Source of the DNA: Actinomycetospora corticicola
GTDB taxonomy: Bacteria; Actinomycetota; Actinomycetes; Mycobacteriales; Pseudonocardiaceae
Direction: 5' to 3'
Assembly: GCF_013409505.1 (NCBI RefSeq)
Contig: NZ_JACCBN010000001.1
Location: forward strand, 5,890,001-5,954,000
DNA length: 64,000 nucleotides
The translations under genes and the position numbers were made by a program. Each line of letters starts with the position of its first letter. The first letter of the stretch is position 1. This document shows, piece by piece, positions 1-10,035 of the stretch. Below the pieces are notes generated by a model. It worked only from the letters and a program-made list of their open reading frames with translations, was not told the origin of the DNA and searched no databases.

Positions 1-995
1 TCGTCCTCGCAGGTCAGCCGCCACGGGGCGCCGCGCAGCAGCCGGACGTACCCGGCCGGGTCGCGCTCGAGCGGCCCGTCGGTGGGGGCGAGGCGGGCGT
101 TGCCGAGCCGGTCCAGCAGCACCGTGTCCGCCACCGCGACCCGCCGTAGCTCGTCGAGCGAGCCCTGCTGCGCGTCGAAGTAGTGGAAGGCGTCCGAGCA
201 CACCGACGCGGCGAACGCGTCGTCGTCGAACGGCAGCGCGTCCACGCGGTCGGCGCACACGAAGCCCTGCGTCGGCGCGACGTAGCGCCGCCCGACCCAC
301 AGCTGCAGGAAGTTCCGGTCCACCCCCACCACCGGACGCGGGTCCGGGCGGTGCGCGAGGTGGTGCGCCACGTGCCCGAAACCGCAGGCCAGGTCGAGGA
401 CCGGGCGCGACCCGGCGTCGGGAACGGCATGCAGCAGCGACGTCGTCGCGAGGAAGCGCGGCTGCCCGAACCGGGCGAGGAAGTAGGGCAGCAGCTCGGC
501 GTCGATGCGGTCGCTGGAGCGCGCGTAGGCGAGCTCCATCCAGTCCTGCGCGGTGAGCCGGTCGAGGTCGGAGAGCATCGCGCGGACCTCCGCGCGGCGG
601 GCGGCGAGCGCGACCCGCGGCCACGGCCCCCGCGTGAACGGCAGGCGCACCCCGGGCCGCGACGACGGCGCGGGCGGCGGGAACGCGAGGAGCGCGACCA
701 GCGCGTCGAGCGGACGGTCGGCGGCGAGCAGGGCGACGAGCTCGTCCGCGGTCGGGCCGGCGACCTCGCAGCGACCGGTGAGGTGGTCCTGCGAGTCGAT
801 GCGGCCCCGGCGCAGGACGGGGATGTCGTCGATCTGCGGGTAGGTGGAGCACGTGCAGCGCAGCAGCCCGAAGGTCCCGCCCGGCAGGGGCTGGGTGGGG
901 GTCGGGGTGAGGGTCGGGCGGTCACCGCAGTCGGGGCAGCGCAGCGCCGCCACGGCGGGGGTGCGCACGGTGGGCAGGGCAGGGGAGAGCGTCAC
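1..995 (-). CDS. Class I SAM-dependent methyltransferase with N-terminal zinc ribbon (C-terminus beyond the window)
   Basis: The frame opens at a GTG (993-995) and runs off the left edge, giving at least 331 residues. The N-terminus has a CPDCG pair and then a CTCS cysteine cluster, a small zinc ribbon of the kind found in front of some rRNA methyltransferases. Around residues 190-200 the motif VLDLACGFG is the SAM-binding glycine loop, and FDDDAFAASVCSDAFHY resembles the post-motif-I acidic region. Substrate unknown; an RNA methyltransferase is possible from the zinc ribbon but not shown. The start was chosen because a GCGAGG sequence precedes it and the cysteine pair follows. Confidence 0.75.
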   Translation of the reverse strand, partial: MTLSPALPTVRTPAVAALRCPDCGDRPTLTPTPTQPLPGGTFGLLRCTCSTYPQIDDIPVLRRGRIDSQDHLTGRCEVAGPTADELVALLAADRPLDALVALLAFPPPAPSSRPGVRLPFTRGPWPRVALAARRAEVRAMLSDLDRLTAQDWMELAYARSSDRIDAELLPYFLARFGQPRFLATTSLLHAVPDAGSRPVLDLACGFGHVAHHLAHRPDPRPVVGVDRNFLQLWVGRRYVAPTQGFVCADRVDALPFDDDAFAASVCSDAFHYFDAQQGSLDELRRVAVADTVLLDRLGNARLAPTDGPLERDPAGYVRLLRGAPWRLTCED

Positions 996-1040
996 GGGAC
1001 CTCGCGCGGGGAGTCGACGGGGAGCGGGCGCGGAACGGGA

Positions 1041-1517
1041 TCAGGCGCGCGGGGGTCCGCGCCGCGGCAGGCAGCGCGCGAGATCGACCCCGGCGAGCCC
1101 GACGGCGGGTGCGGCCGCCGGGACCGGACGGCTCGGCCCGTCGGGCACGAGGGTGGTCAGCAGGCGGACCAGCGGCGGCAGGGACACGGCCGCGAGCAGG
1201 GGTTCGCTGAGGGCGACCGTGACGACGAGGAGGGTCGTCGCGAGCTGCAGCGCCACGTGCGACGTACCGCCGGCGGGCGGGGTCAGCGCGGTGACGGCGA
1301 GCGCGGCGGGCTGGGCGAGCACCGCGAGGTTCAGCAGCGCGAACGGCCCGGGCGACCGGTGGGGGAGCGTGAGGCGCGCGATCCCGACGACGGCCGCGGC
1401 CAGCGCGACCCCCAGCACGTGGGCGCCGGCGGCGTGGGCGACGACGTCGAACGCCACCGCGGTGATCAGCACCACGACGGCGCTGAATCCCCTCGGTGTC
1501 ATTCCTGCCCCGGCCAT
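1041..1517 (-). CDS. Hypothetical integral membrane protein
   Basis: 158 residues, dominated by four or five hydrophobic stretches rich in Ala, Val and Leu, with an Arg/Pro-rich tail. No family recognised. A second ATG 15 bases downstream (1502) has a better GGGGCAGGA sequence before it and may be the true start. It lies 45 bases from the methyltransferase start in the same direction, so the two may be co-transcribed. Codon third positions are almost all G or C, as in its neighbours. Confidence 0.6.
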   Translation of the reverse strand: MAGAGMTPRGFSAVVVLITAVAFDVVAHAAGAHVLGVALAAAVVGIARLTLPHRSPGPFALLNLAVLAQPAALAVTALTPPAGGTSHVALQLATTLLVVTVALSEPLLAAVSLPPLVRLLTTLVPDGPSRPVPAAAPAVGLAGVDLARCLPRRGPPRA

Positions 1518-1617
1518 GGCGGCGAACCGTAGCAGCGGGATCCGGGCACTTCCGGGGGGTCCGGTGCCCGCGGACGACGCGCCGAGGGCCGGGTGACGGG
1601 CCCTGCGGCGCGCCGCG

Positions 1618-1929
1618 TCAGGGGCCGGTCAGACCCAGCCGTCCGTCGGGATCCGAGGTCGGGTTCGGCTCCGGCTCGAGGACCGTGCCCGCCTCGCCGA
1701 TGACCGACGCGTCGCCCTCCACCGACCAGGTGCGTCCGTCCGCCTCGACCTCGGCGCCCTCGGCGGGAGCCGGCTGATCGAGCCGGCCCGCGTACCGGAA
1801 CTCGTCGTCCTCGAGGAGCCAGGCGTCGTCGGGGCGACCGACGGGTGCGCCCGCGGTCGGGCCGCCCTCGGGGCGGTACTGCACGTCGGCGCGGGGGCGC
1901 GTGGCGTCGTCGGGGGCCGGGCGGACCAT
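1618..1929 (-). CDS. Small acidic hypothetical protein
   Basis: 103 residues, rich in Asp, Glu, Pro and Gly, with no membrane segment or signal peptide. The central part (LLEDDEFRYAGRL, then DGRTWSVEGDASVIGE) alternates charged and aromatic residues, as in small beta proteins. The ATG is preceded by a good purine-rich site, GAGGGAGAAACCC. No function can be assigned. Confidence 0.6.
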   Translation of the reverse strand: MVRPAPDDATRPRADVQYRPEGGPTAGAPVGRPDDAWLLEDDEFRYAGRLDQPAPAEGAEVEADGRTWSVEGDASVIGEAGTVLEPEPNPTSDPDGRLGLTGP

Positions 1930-1970
1930 GGGTTTCTCCCTCTCGCGTGCTCGCGGGAGGAATGCCCTCC

Positions 1971-2675
1971 TCAGGGCAGGTGTACGCCGACCGCCTCGCG
2001 CCGGGCGCGGATCACGTCGTCGATCCCCGTGGCCTCTGCGAGGCCCGCGCCCTGCTCCATCGCGTCGAGCCAGACGCGCTCCCGGTCCTCCACGGCCTGC
2101 GTGAGCCGGACGACCTCCTCGACGTGCTCGCGGGGCACGACGACGAGCCCGCTCGCGTCGCCGCGGACGACGTCACCGGGACGCACCGCGACCCCGCCGA
2201 GGACGACGTCGACGTTGATCGCGCCCGGCCCCTCGTTGGACGCCGTCGTCGGGTAGACCCCGCGGGCGAAGACCGGGAGTCCGATCCCGTCGATGCCGTC
2301 GGCGTCGCGGATGACCCCGTCGATCGCGATGCCCACCGCGCCGATCCGCGCGAGCGCGCCGCTCATGATGTCGCCGAGGACCGCCGCGTCCGTGCGGCCG
2401 CCGCCGTCGACGACGAGCACGTCGCCCGCCCGGGCGAGGTCCGGAGCCTTCAGCAGGAAGAGGATGTCGCCGGGCTTGGTCCACACCGTGAGTGCCGGGC
2501 CGCAGAAGTCGCGGCCGCCCGCCTGGCGCACGATCCCGGGCCCGACCACCGACACCGGTCCGCCGCAGTCGGCGATCTGCGTGGTGGGGAACGCCGCGAG
2601 GGCGGCGACGGCGGCCGGGTCGGGCCGGTGGTCGTCGTCGTTGATCGTCCACTGCTGCGGGTGCGCCTTGCTCAC
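1971..2675 (-). CDS. RraA-like protein / 4-hydroxy-4-methyl-2-oxoglutarate aldolase family
   Basis: 234 residues from a GTG start with GGAAGG about 8 bases upstream. It shows the family order: TTQIADCGGPVSVV near the N-terminus, GPALTVWTKPGD, the conserved DVLVVDGGGRTDAAVLGDI core (residues about 92-110), IDGVIRDADGI with the Arg-Asp pair that binds substrate and metal in HMG aldolases, and RPGDVVRGDASGLVVVP near the C-terminus. Members are either divalent-metal aldolases acting on 4-carboxy-4-hydroxy-2-oxoadipate type acids or regulators of RNase E. The preserved RD pair favours an aldolase here; the substrate is unknown. Confidence 0.82.
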   Translation of the reverse strand: MSKAHPQQWTINDDDHRPDPAAVAALAAFPTTQIADCGGPVSVVGPGIVRQAGGRDFCGPALTVWTKPGDILFLLKAPDLARAGDVLVVDGGGRTDAAVLGDIMSGALARIGAVGIAIDGVIRDADGIDGIGLPVFARGVYPTTASNEGPGAINVDVVLGGVAVRPGDVVRGDASGLVVVPREHVEEVVRLTQAVEDRERVWLDAMEQGAGLAEATGIDDVIRARREAVGVHLP

Positions 2676-2877
2676 GACGACGGAGCCTTCCGCACCCGGG
2701 GGCGACGCGCAGCCCGCCGTCCGGAAGAGCCCGGTGGTCGTGCGTCGCGGGCCGTCGATCGCACGGCGTCGGGGCGCGGGGAATGGAGGGACGGTGCGCC
2801 GGGCTACCCGGTCCCCGAACGATGTCTGCATCGATCGCGTCCAGTCACGGCGGGTCGGGCCACCGGGAGGACCGAGC

Positions 2878-3315
2878 ATGGACGCCGTCGAGTTCGAGCG
2901 CGTCGAGTACAGCGCCGACGTGGGCCAGGGCCCGCGCATCCGGGACGACCTGCGGCAGTGGCTGCGCTCCTCGGCGGTGCCGGGCGGCGTCGCCGACGGC
3001 ATGGTGCTGGCGGCGAGCGAGGCGATCGACAACGTCGTCGTGCACGCCTACGACGACGATCACCGCCGCGACGGTGTCGCCCGGATCGACCTCACCGTGA
3101 TGCTCGACGACGGCGAGGTGCTGGTGACCGTCGCGGACGGCGGGCGCTGGCGGGAGCCGACGAGCCCCGACCTCGAGCACGACGTGGTCGGGAAGCCCGC
3201 GCTGCACGGGCGCGGGATCACGCTGATGACCTCGCAGGTCGACGAGGTCGCCATCAAGCACGGCCTGCGCGGGACCACGGTGCTGCTGCGCTCGAGGTGG
3301 GCTCCGCCCTCGTGA
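2878..3315 (+). CDS. RsbW/SpoIIAB-like anti-sigma serine kinase (HATPase_c_2)
   Basis: 145 residues, a stand-alone GHKL ATPase domain. The N box EAIDNVVVHAY is at about residues 46-56, VADGGRW carries the D/G1 element, and HGRGITLMTSQVDEV is the G2 region. Proteins of this size bind alternative sigma factors of the SigB/SigF type or phosphorylate STAS antagonists. No partner is adjacent, but two STAS proteins lie elsewhere in the window. GGGAGG precedes the ATG. The last six residues (RWAPPS) and the stop codon fall inside a palindromic repeat. Confidence 0.82.
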   Translation: MDAVEFERVEYSADVGQGPRIRDDLRQWLRSSAVPGGVADGMVLAASEAIDNVVVHAYDDDHRRDGVARIDLTVMLDDGEVLVTVADGGRWREPTSPDLEHDVVGKPALHGRGITLMTSQVDEVAIKHGLRGTTVLLRSRWAPPS

Positions 3316-3368
3316 GTACTCATCCGTGCTGGAGCACGGATTACTGCTCACAGGGGCTCGGCCCACCT
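3295..3368. repeat. Dispersed palindromic repeat, family A, copy 1
   Basis: A 74-bp imperfect palindrome. Outer arms read AGGTGGGC and GCCCACCT; inner arms carry GTGAGTACTCATCCGTGC and GCACGGATTACTGCTCAC. Both flanking convergent genes end inside it: the TGA at 3313-3315 in the left arm and the complementary stop at 3348-3350 in the right. Related copies lie at 5845 and 29094. It may act as a bidirectional terminator. Confidence 0.8.
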
Positions 3369-4151
3369 CGGCGGACGCTTTTCCGCGAAGGCCCGTAGCC
3401 CCTCCGCGCGCTCCGCACCGTCCACGATCGCGGCGACCGCCGTGTCGGTGTCGGCCCACCCGCGGGCGTCGGTCTCGAGCACGGCGGAGTCGACGGCGGC
3501 GAGCGTGGCGGCGACCGCGGCGGGGGAGCGTTCGGCGATCCGGTGCGCCACGGCCAGCGCCGCGTCCTCGGCGCCGCCCGGCTCGGTCAGGTCGGTGACC
3601 AGGCCCAGCTCGTAGGCCCGGCCCGCGTCGATCGGGTCGCCGGTGAGCAGCAGCCGCTTCGCGACGGCGGGAGTGAGGGCCCGCGGGGTGCGGAACAGGG
3701 CGCCGCAGTTCGCGACCAGGCCGAGCCCCACCTCCGGCAACCCGAAGCGGGCTGCGGTGGAGGCGACCACCAGGTCGCATGCGAGCGCGAGCTCGAACCC
3801 GCCGCCGAACGCGATGCCCTCGACCGCGGCGATCAACGGGGTGCGGCGCCGGCGGGCGACCACGCCGTAGTTCCCACCCCGAGGGGTCGGCGCCCCGGGC
3901 CCGACCGCCACGTCGGTGCCGGCGCAGAACGCCCTGGCGCCGCCGAGCAGCACCCCGCAGCGCAGGGCGGGGTCGTCGTCGAGGCGGTTCAGCGCGTCGT
4001 CGAGCCCGCGGGTCATCGCGGCGTCGATCGCGTTGTGCTTCTCCGGCCGCGTCATCCGGATCATGAGCACATGGACGTCAAGCTCCGTCCGCACCCGGGC
4101 GGCGACCTCCTCGGCGGTCGGCTCGGGTCGGTCGGGCCAGGGGTAGGTCAC
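3348..4151 (-). CDS. Enoyl-CoA hydratase/isomerase (crotonase family)
   Basis: 267 residues, a full-length crotonase. AFCAGTDVAVG resembles the oxyanion-hole segment, GIAFGGGFELALACD carries the second oxyanion glycine and the first catalytic Glu, and FGLPEVGLGLV carries the second catalytic Glu, so hydratase activity is plausible. It would act on an acyl-CoA in the cytoplasm; chain length cannot be read. It converges on the anti-sigma gene, and its last residues (RWAEPL) and stop are encoded by an arm of the palindromic repeat, mirroring the end of its neighbour. Confidence 0.85.
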   Translation of the reverse strand: MTYPWPDRPEPTAEEVAARVRTELDVHVLMIRMTRPEKHNAIDAAMTRGLDDALNRLDDDPALRCGVLLGGARAFCAGTDVAVGPGAPTPRGGNYGVVARRRRTPLIAAVEGIAFGGGFELALACDLVVASTAARFGLPEVGLGLVANCGALFRTPRALTPAVAKRLLLTGDPIDAGRAYELGLVTDLTEPGGAEDAALAVAHRIAERSPAAVAATLAAVDSAVLETDARGWADTDTAVAAIVDGAERAEGLRAFAEKRPPRWAEPL

Positions 4152-4192
4152 GCCGTGACCCTAGAGCTGCCGGCGGCGCCGCGAGGTTCACC

Positions 4193-5803
4193 TCAGGCAG
4201 GCGCGGCGGCCTCGGACTCTGCCTGACGTACACCTCGCGCCGCGGCCGCGTCGACCGGAGCGAGGAGTTCGGTCTCGGTCGTGCGGCCGCGCAGGGTGCG
4301 GGAGCCGATGGAGGTCCAGCGCGACGCCTCGTCCCCGGCCCGGGCGACGGCGGCTCCGGACCCGACGACGCCGCCCTCGACGTCCTTGGCCAGGTCGCAC
4401 AGGCGGGCGGCCTCGTTCACCGGGTCGCCGATCACGGTGTACTCGTAGCGGCGGCGGTCGCCGATGTTCCCGGCCACCGCCTCCCCGGCCGACACCCCGA
4501 TCCCCGCACCCAATTCAGCCGAGCCGGAGAACACCTCCTCGGCCAACCGGACCGCCATCACCCGCCCCGCCGCCAACGCACACCCCGCCGCGTCTGCCAT
4601 GTCGGTCGGGGCGCCGAACACCGCCAGCGCGGCGTCGCCCTCGAACTTGTTGATCCACCCGCCGTGGTGCTCGACCACGTCGATCACGACGGCGAAGAAC
4701 TCGTTGAGCAGCTCCACGACCTCGGTCGGTGGGCGGGTCGCGGCCAGTGTGGTGGACCCGACGAGGTCGACGAACAGCACGGCGACCTCGCGGACCTCCC
4801 CGCCGAGCTCGACGTCGTTCTCCAGCGCGTGGCGGGCGACGTCCTCGCCGACCTGGCGGCCGAAGAGGTCCCGGACCCGTTCCCGGTCGCGCAGTCCGGA
4901 GACCATGGTGTTGAACCCGGCCTGGAGCAGTCCGAGTTCGGTGGTGTCGAAGACCGGGACGTCGACGTCGTACTCGCCGCGTTCGACCTTCTTCAGTGCC
5001 CGGCGCACCGCGAGCACCGGCGCGGCGGTCGACAACGCGGTCAGGGTGATCACCGCCCCGCCCAGGACCAGTGCGACCCCGCCGAGCACCACCACCACGA
5101 TCGCCAACCGCGTCACGTCGTACGTCCCGAACGCCAGCGCCGCGACCGCCGCCAGCACCACCCCGAGCAGGGGCACCGCCGTGCCGAACAGCCAACCGCC
5201 CAGCGTGCGCATGAGCACCCCCGGGAGCACCCGTCCCGACGGCGGACGTGCGCTCAGCACCCGCCGGGCGGCCGGCCGCAGCACGGTCTCCACGAGCCGG
5301 TAGGTGATCGACACCGTCGCGAGCCCGCCGAGCAGCACCGTCGCCAGGACCTGGAGCGCGATCCGCCAGGAGTCGAGCACGTTGAGCAGCAGGAACACCA
5401 CGGACGCGACGCCCCACAGGGTGGTCTGCACCGCGGCGAGCCGGACCGGCCCGCCGAGCACGACCCGCCGGAACCGCCGCTCCCACCCGCGCCGCTGCCG
5501 CTCGTCGGCCCCGTCGCGCAGCGGCCGGACCCGCATCAGCAGGTGTCCCCACCCGGCGCCGACACCGACCGCGAGCAGCACGTAGCCGGCGAAGACGATC
5601 AGGTTGCGCAGGAGCAGCGACGGGGTGTCGACGAGATCGCGCGGCAGGATCCACGCGGCCAGGACCAGCACGATCCCCGCGCCGATCACGTTGGGCAGCA
5701 CCACCACGAGCAGCAGCAGTGCCCGGGTCCCGGCGCTCAGCCCCCGGTCGCCGGCGCGGGCCTCGATGGGCGGGCCGGACCGGCGGGAACGACGACGGGC
5801 CAC
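4193..5803 (-). CDS. Membrane HAMP-linked class III adenylate/guanylate cyclase
   Basis: 536 residues from a GTG with AGGAGG four bases upstream (an earlier in-frame GTG at 5824 has that site inside it and is rejected). Six hydrophobic segments occupy the first 260 residues, then a HAMP linker ([19 protein letters not shown]), then a cyclase domain. [12 protein letters not shown] gives a metal-binding Asp, [13 protein letters not shown] the base-selecting Lys and second Asp, and [14 protein letters not shown] the Asp/Asn/Arg set. All catalytic positions look intact. The architecture matches the six-helix mycobacterial Rv1318c group. Product is probably cAMP; the signal sensed is unknown. Confidence 0.88.
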   Translation of the reverse strand: MARRRSRRSGPPIEARAGDRGLSAGTRALLLLVVVLPNVIGAGIVLVLAAWILPRDLVDTPSLLLRNLIVFAGYVLLAVGVGAGWGHLLMRVRPLRDGADERQRRGWERRFRRVVLGGPVRLAAVQTTLWGVASVVFLLLNVLDSWRIALQVLATVLLGGLATVSITYRLVETVLRPAARRVLSARPPSGRVLPGVLMRTLGGWLFGTAVPLLGVVLAAVAALAFGTYDVTRLAIVVVVLGGVALVLGGAVITLTALSTAAPVLAVRRALKKVERGEYDVDVPVFDTTELGLLQAGFNTMVSGLRDRERVRDLFGRQVGEDVARHALENDVELGGEVREVAVLFVDLVGSTTLAATRPPTEVVELLNEFFAVVIDVVEHHGGWINKFEGDAALAVFGAPTDMADAAGCALAAGRVMAVRLAEEVFSGSAELGAGIGVSAGEAVAGNIGDRRRYEYTVIGDPVNEAARLCDLAKDVEGGVVGSGAAVARAGDEASRWTSIGSRTLRGRTTETELLAPVDAAAARGVRQAESEAAAPA

Positions 5804-5844
5804 ACGACCTCCTAGCGGTACCACGGGTACCGGAAAGATAGCCC

Positions 5845-5918
5845 AGGTGCGCTCCGCGCCTGTGAGCAGTGATCCGTGTCAGGGCACGGACAAGTACTCA
5901 CGGGGGCGCAGCCCACCC
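5845..5918. repeat. Dispersed palindromic repeat, family A, copy 2
   Basis: Same element as at 3295 (outer AGGTGCGC and GCCCACC; inner TGTGAGCAGTGATCCGTG and CACGGACAAGTACTCAC). Here it lies between two divergently transcribed genes, the cyclase and the GH13 enzyme, and does not form coding ends. Confidence 0.78.
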
Positions 5919-6035
5919 CTGGATCGAGTCAGTTCGCGACACCCCCCGACGGTGCGCGATCCCGACGGCGGTCCCGTCGGGACTGCGTGTGACCATGTCG
6001 CCGCGAAAAACGCGCGGGGAGCAGGAGGTACGTCG

Positions 6036-8252
6036 GTGACGGACGGGGCGGACGGCGGCACGGTCGACGAGGGCACGGGGCCGATCGACCTCACCTACGC
6101 CGAGCACTTCCATCCCGCCCGACCCCGCGCCCTGCGGCACCGCCCGAAGGTCCGCTCACCGTTTGAGCGGCGCTCCGCGGGCCGTGACGGCGAGCCGATC
6201 GGCACCAACCCGGCCTACGTCGCGTGGCTGCGCGGGCAGTCGATGCTTGCCGACGCCGACGCCATCGCCCGGCAGTTCTCGGGACGCGGCGCGATGTGGC
6301 AGAACCCGTACGCCGACCCCGACCCGCGGGGCGCCGTCGACACCGCGAGCGTGTGGTTCACCGCCTACCCGCTGTCGTTCATGACACGCCCGGGCCAGCC
6401 CTTCCTCGCCGCGATGGCGGAGGAGGAACTGTGGCGGGCGTTCGCCGCGATCGGGGTCGAGGGCGTGCACACCGGCCCGGTGAAGCGGGCGGGCGGCATC
6501 TCCGGCTGGGAGCACACCCCGAGCGTCGACGGCCACTTCGACCGCATCTCCACGGTGATCGACCCGGCGTTCGGCTCCGAGGCCGACTTCCGCGCGATGT
6601 GCGGCATGGCGACCTTCCACGGCGGCACCGTGATCGACGACGTCGTGCCCGGCCACACCGGCAAGGGCGCCGACTTCCGCCTCGCCGAGATGGGCTACGC
6701 CGACTACCCGGGCATCTTCCACATGGTCGAGATCGACCCGGAGGACTGGTCGGAGCTGCCGGTCGTGCCGCCGGGGCGGGACTCGGTCAACCTCGACGTC
6801 GCCACCGAGGAGCGCCTGGAGAAGGCCGGCTACATCATCGGCGCCCTGCAGCGGGTGATCTTCCACGCGCCCGGGGTGAAGGAGACCAACTGGAGCGCGA
6901 CGAAGGCCGTCGTCGGGGTGGACGGCATCGCCCGGCGCTGGGTGTACCTGCACTACTTCAAGGAGGGGCAGCCCTCGATCAACTGGCTCGACCCGTCGTT
7001 CGCGGGGATGCGCCTGACGATCGGCGACGCGCTGCACTCGCTGGCCGACCTCGGCTCCGGGGCGCTGCGCCTGGACGCCAACGGCTTCCTCGGCGTCGAG
7101 AAGTCGGCCCTCGGCGGCCCGGCGTGGTCGGAGGGCCACCCGCTCTCCGGTGCCGCGAACCACCTCATCGCGAGCATGGTCCGCAAGGTCGGCGGGTTCA
7201 CCTTCCAGGAACTGAACCTGACGATGGACGACATCCGGGAGGTCGGGCGCGCCGGCGCGGACCTCTCCTACGACTTCGTCAACCGTCCCGGCTACCACCA
7301 CGCCCTCGCCACCGGCGACGCCGAGTTCCTGCGCCTGGGCCTGCGCACCGCCCGCGACCTCGGGATCGACCCCGCGTCGCTGGTCCACGCGCTGCAGAAC
7401 CACGACGAGATGACCTACGAGCTCGTGCACTGGGCGGCCGGGCACCGCGACGAGACGCTCGTCTTCCGCGGCGAGGAAATGACCGGCGCGCACCTGGCCG
7501 AGATCGTCCGCGGGGAGCTGCTCGACGCCCTCGCCGGGCCCGGGCACCCCTACAACCTGGTGTTCACCACCAACGGGATCGCCTCGACGATCGCGACCGT
7601 CATCGCCGCCTCGATCGGTATCGCCGACCTCGACGACATCGGTGCCGCCGAGGCCGAGGAGATCCGCGCGGTCCACCTCATGCTCGCGATGTTCAACGCG
7701 ATGCAGCCCGGCGTCTTCGCGCTCTCGGGCTGGGACCTGACCGGGATGCTGACGCTGCCCGTCGACGACGTCGCCGACCTGGTCTCCGAGGGCGACACCC
7801 GCTGGGTCCACCGCGGCGCGCACGACCTCATGGGTTTCGCGGGCGACGCCGAGCGCTCCGCCGAGGGGATGCCGCGCGGCCGGAGCCTCTACGGCACGCT
7901 GCCCGAGCAGCTCGCCGACGAGGCCAGCTTCGCCCGCCAGCTCCAGGCGATCCTCGCTGTGCGCAAGCACTACCGCATCGCCACCTCGCGCCAGGTCGAC
8001 ATCCCCGACGTCTCCCACCCGGGGCTGCTCGTCCTCGTGCACGAGCTCGACAGCGGCTCGCACGCCCTGACGGTGCTCAACTTCGCCGGCGAGCCCGTCC
8101 GCGGCACGGTCCGCTCCGAGGCCCTCGCGACGGGCGGAGCGGTGCTGGACATGTTCAGCCAGGAGCCCCTGGGCTTCGTCGACGACCTGCACGCCTTCGC
8201 CGTCGACCTGCCCGCGCGCCGGGGCATGGCGCTGCTGGTGGAGCCTTCCTGA
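6036..8252 (+). CDS. GH13-family glycoside hydrolase / glucosyltransferase, trehalose-synthase-like
   Basis: 738 residues from a GTG with AGGAGG seven bases before it. The GH13 triad is readable: [12 protein letters not shown] (nucleophile Asp, about residue 347), [12 protein letters not shown] (acid/base Glu, about 390) and [11 protein letters not shown] (third Asp, about 455). A C-terminal beta domain ([20 protein letters not shown]) follows. The N-terminal 200 residues lack the usual trehalose-synthase opening and contain [16 protein letters not shown] and [12 protein letters not shown], so this is a divergent subfamily. It probably isomerises or transfers glucose on an alpha-glucoside; trehalose metabolism is suggested by otsA in the same window, not proven. 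Confidence 0.72.
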   Translation: MTDGADGGTVDEGTGPIDLTYAEHFHPARPRALRHRPKVRSPFERRSAGRDGEPIGTNPAYVAWLRGQSMLADADAIARQFSGRGAMWQNPYADPDPRGAVDTASVWFTAYPLSFMTRPGQPFLAAMAEEELWRAFAAIGVEGVHTGPVKRAGGISGWEHTPSVDGHFDRISTVIDPAFGSEADFRAMCGMATFHGGTVIDDVVPGHTGKGADFRLAEMGYADYPGIFHMVEIDPEDWSELPVVPPGRDSVNLDVATEERLEKAGYIIGALQRVIFHAPGVKETNWSATKAVVGVDGIARRWVYLHYFKEGQPSINWLDPSFAGMRLTIGDALHSLADLGSGALRLDANGFLGVEKSALGGPAWSEGHPLSGAANHLIASMVRKVGGFTFQELNLTMDDIREVGRAGADLSYDFVNRPGYHHALATGDAEFLRLGLRTARDLGIDPASLVHALQNHDEMTYELVHWAAGHRDETLVFRGEEMTGAHLAEIVRGELLDALAGPGHPYNLVFTTNGIASTIATVIAASIGIADLDDIGAAEAEEIRAVHLMLAMFNAMQPGVFALSGWDLTGMLTLPVDDVADLVSEGDTRWVHRGAHDLMGFAGDAERSAEGMPRGRSLYGTLPEQLADEASFARQLQAILAVRKHYRIATSRQVDIPDVSHPGLLVLVHELDSGSHALTVLNFAGEPVRGTVRSEALATGGAVLDMFSQEPLGFVDDLHAFAVDLPARRGMALLVEPS

Positions 8253-8285
8253 CGCCGGGTCCTCCCGGGCCCTGACGGCGCGGTG

Positions 8286-9941
8286 CTACCGGACCGTGAG
8301 GGCCGCCTGCTCCAGGTCGAGCTCGTGCTGGAGGCGCACGAACGCCTCCTCGCCGAGCGTCCCGGCGTCGCGCAGGGCCAGGAGGCGGGAGCGTTCGGCG
8401 ACGAGCATCGCCTGCCCGTAGCGGCGGTAGGTCTCGCGGACGCCCTCCGAGCTGCTCGCGGAGTCGTCCTCGTCGCCCTCCGCGTCGGCCTCCGCCACCG
8501 ACTCGACGGCCCCGCCGCGACCGGCGGACTCGGCGCCGCCCTCGGGGTCGAACGCGTCGGACGCGGCCTCGAGGGACTCGCGGGCGTCCTCCATCCGGTT
8601 GTTCACCCGGCGTCGCAACTGCTCGACGACCGGTTCGCGGCCCGGGTTCTCCCGCTCGATCTCCTCGAGGCACTCTAGCGCCGCGTCGGCCGCGAGCCGC
8701 CGGGCGCGGGCCTCCTCCTTGGCCTCCTCGCCGGCCTCGTTGCGGGCGCTCGGCAGGCGGCGCGCCAGCGCGGGCAGCGACAGCCCCTGGCCGAGGAGCG
8801 TCACCAGGATGACGACGAAGGTGACGAAGACGATGAGGTCCCGCTGCGGGAAACCGGCCGGGAGGGTGAGCACGGCGGCCAGCGAGACCGCTCCTCGCAT
8901 CCCCGCCCAGGAGGTCAGGATCGACTCCGACCACGACGCGTGCCGTCGGCCCAGCGCGGTGCCCGCCACCTGCTCGGAGAGCACCACCCACGCGAACCGC
9001 ACCACGATCAGGGCCCCGACGACGGCGGCGGTCACCCCGGCCACCTGCAGCGCCGGCATGCCGGAGATCCCGCTGACGACGCTGCGCAGCTGCAGGCCCA
9101 CGAGCAGGAACACCATGCCCTCGAGCAGCCACGACACGGCGGTCCGCACTGCGCCGGTGACCACCCGCGCACCCGGTTCCATGATCGTGGTCGCCCGGTG
9201 GCCCAGGTAGAGCCCGGCGACGACGACCGCGACGAGGCCGGACACCCCGAGCTCCTCGGCCGGCAGGTAGACCACGAACGGCGCGACGAGGAAGACGACC
9301 ACGTCGGTGTAGGGGTGGAGCACCCGGCGCCGGACCCAGCCGATCGCGAATCCCACGACCGCGCCGACCGCGACCCCGCCGAGCGCCACGAGCAGGAACT
9401 CCCCGGCCGCGCCCGCGAACGACGTCGCCCCGGTCACGGCGGTGACCGCGACGGTGAGGGCGGTCAGGGCCGCGGCGTCGTTGAACAGGCTCTCGCCCTC
9501 GAGCAGCGCGACCACGCGGCGGGGCAGCCGGATGGTGCGCGCGATCGCGGTCGCCGCCACCGCGTCGGGCGGTGCGACGACCGCCCCGAGCGCGCACGCC
9601 GCCGCGAACCCGAGCCCGGGCACGAGCGGCGACGCGACCGCCCCGACGACGAGCGTCGAGGCGAGCGTCAGACCGACGGCGAGCAGCAGGATCGGTCGCA
9701 GGTGGATGCGGAAGGCCGGCACCGAGGCGGCGAACCCGGCGCAGTAGAGCAGCACCGGGAGGATGACCACGAGCACCAGGTCGGGGTCGATGCGGTAGTC
9801 GGGGAGCCCGGGGATCCACGACGCGGCGACGCCCACGAGCAGCAGGGCGATCGGGTCGGGCACCCCCGTGCGTCGCGCCCCGGCGCGGACCAGGGCGGTG
9901 ACGATCACGAGGCCGACGACCGCGGCGACCAGGTGGACCAT
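8286..9941 (-). CDS. Monovalent cation/proton antiporter, CPA1 family
   Basis: 551 residues with about 12 membrane helices followed by a charged cytoplasmic tail of roughly 160 residues. ALLEGESLFNDAAALTAL contains the CPA1 ND ion-binding motif, and SWAGMRGAVSLAAVLTLP is the conserved late helix. The tail holds a low-complexity acidic stretch (EADAEGDEDDSASSSEG) and an amphipathic helical end. It would exchange Na+ or K+ for protons across the cytoplasmic membrane. The start ATG has no clear ribosome site but sits just after a GGGTAG sequence, so a short leader is possible. Divergent from the MFS gene. Confidence 0.88.
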   Translation of the reverse strand: MVHLVAAVVGLVIVTALVRAGARRTGVPDPIALLLVGVAASWIPGLPDYRIDPDLVLVVILPVLLYCAGFAASVPAFRIHLRPILLLAVGLTLASTLVVGAVASPLVPGLGFAAACALGAVVAPPDAVAATAIARTIRLPRRVVALLEGESLFNDAAALTALTVAVTAVTGATSFAGAAGEFLLVALGGVAVGAVVGFAIGWVRRRVLHPYTDVVVFLVAPFVVYLPAEELGVSGLVAVVVAGLYLGHRATTIMEPGARVVTGAVRTAVSWLLEGMVFLLVGLQLRSVVSGISGMPALQVAGVTAAVVGALIVVRFAWVVLSEQVAGTALGRRHASWSESILTSWAGMRGAVSLAAVLTLPAGFPQRDLIVFVTFVVILVTLLGQGLSLPALARRLPSARNEAGEEAKEEARARRLAADAALECLEEIERENPGREPVVEQLRRRVNNRMEDARESLEAASDAFDPEGGAESAGRGGAVESVAEADAEGDEDDSASSSEGVRETYRRYGQAMLVAERSRLLALRDAGTLGEEAFVRLQHELDLEQAALTVR

Positions 9942-10035
9942 GAGGCGTGGACTACCCACCTCGCGCCCAGAACCCCGCACGATGTGCTGTTCCTGACGGC
10001 CCTCACGTCCGCTATGTCCATTAGCGTGGCTCACG

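Noticed and set aside
4177-4192. GGTTCACCTCAGG as a family H hairpin
   Set aside because: No GAGCC partner, and it lies between the start of one gene and the end of another without a downstream start on that strand.
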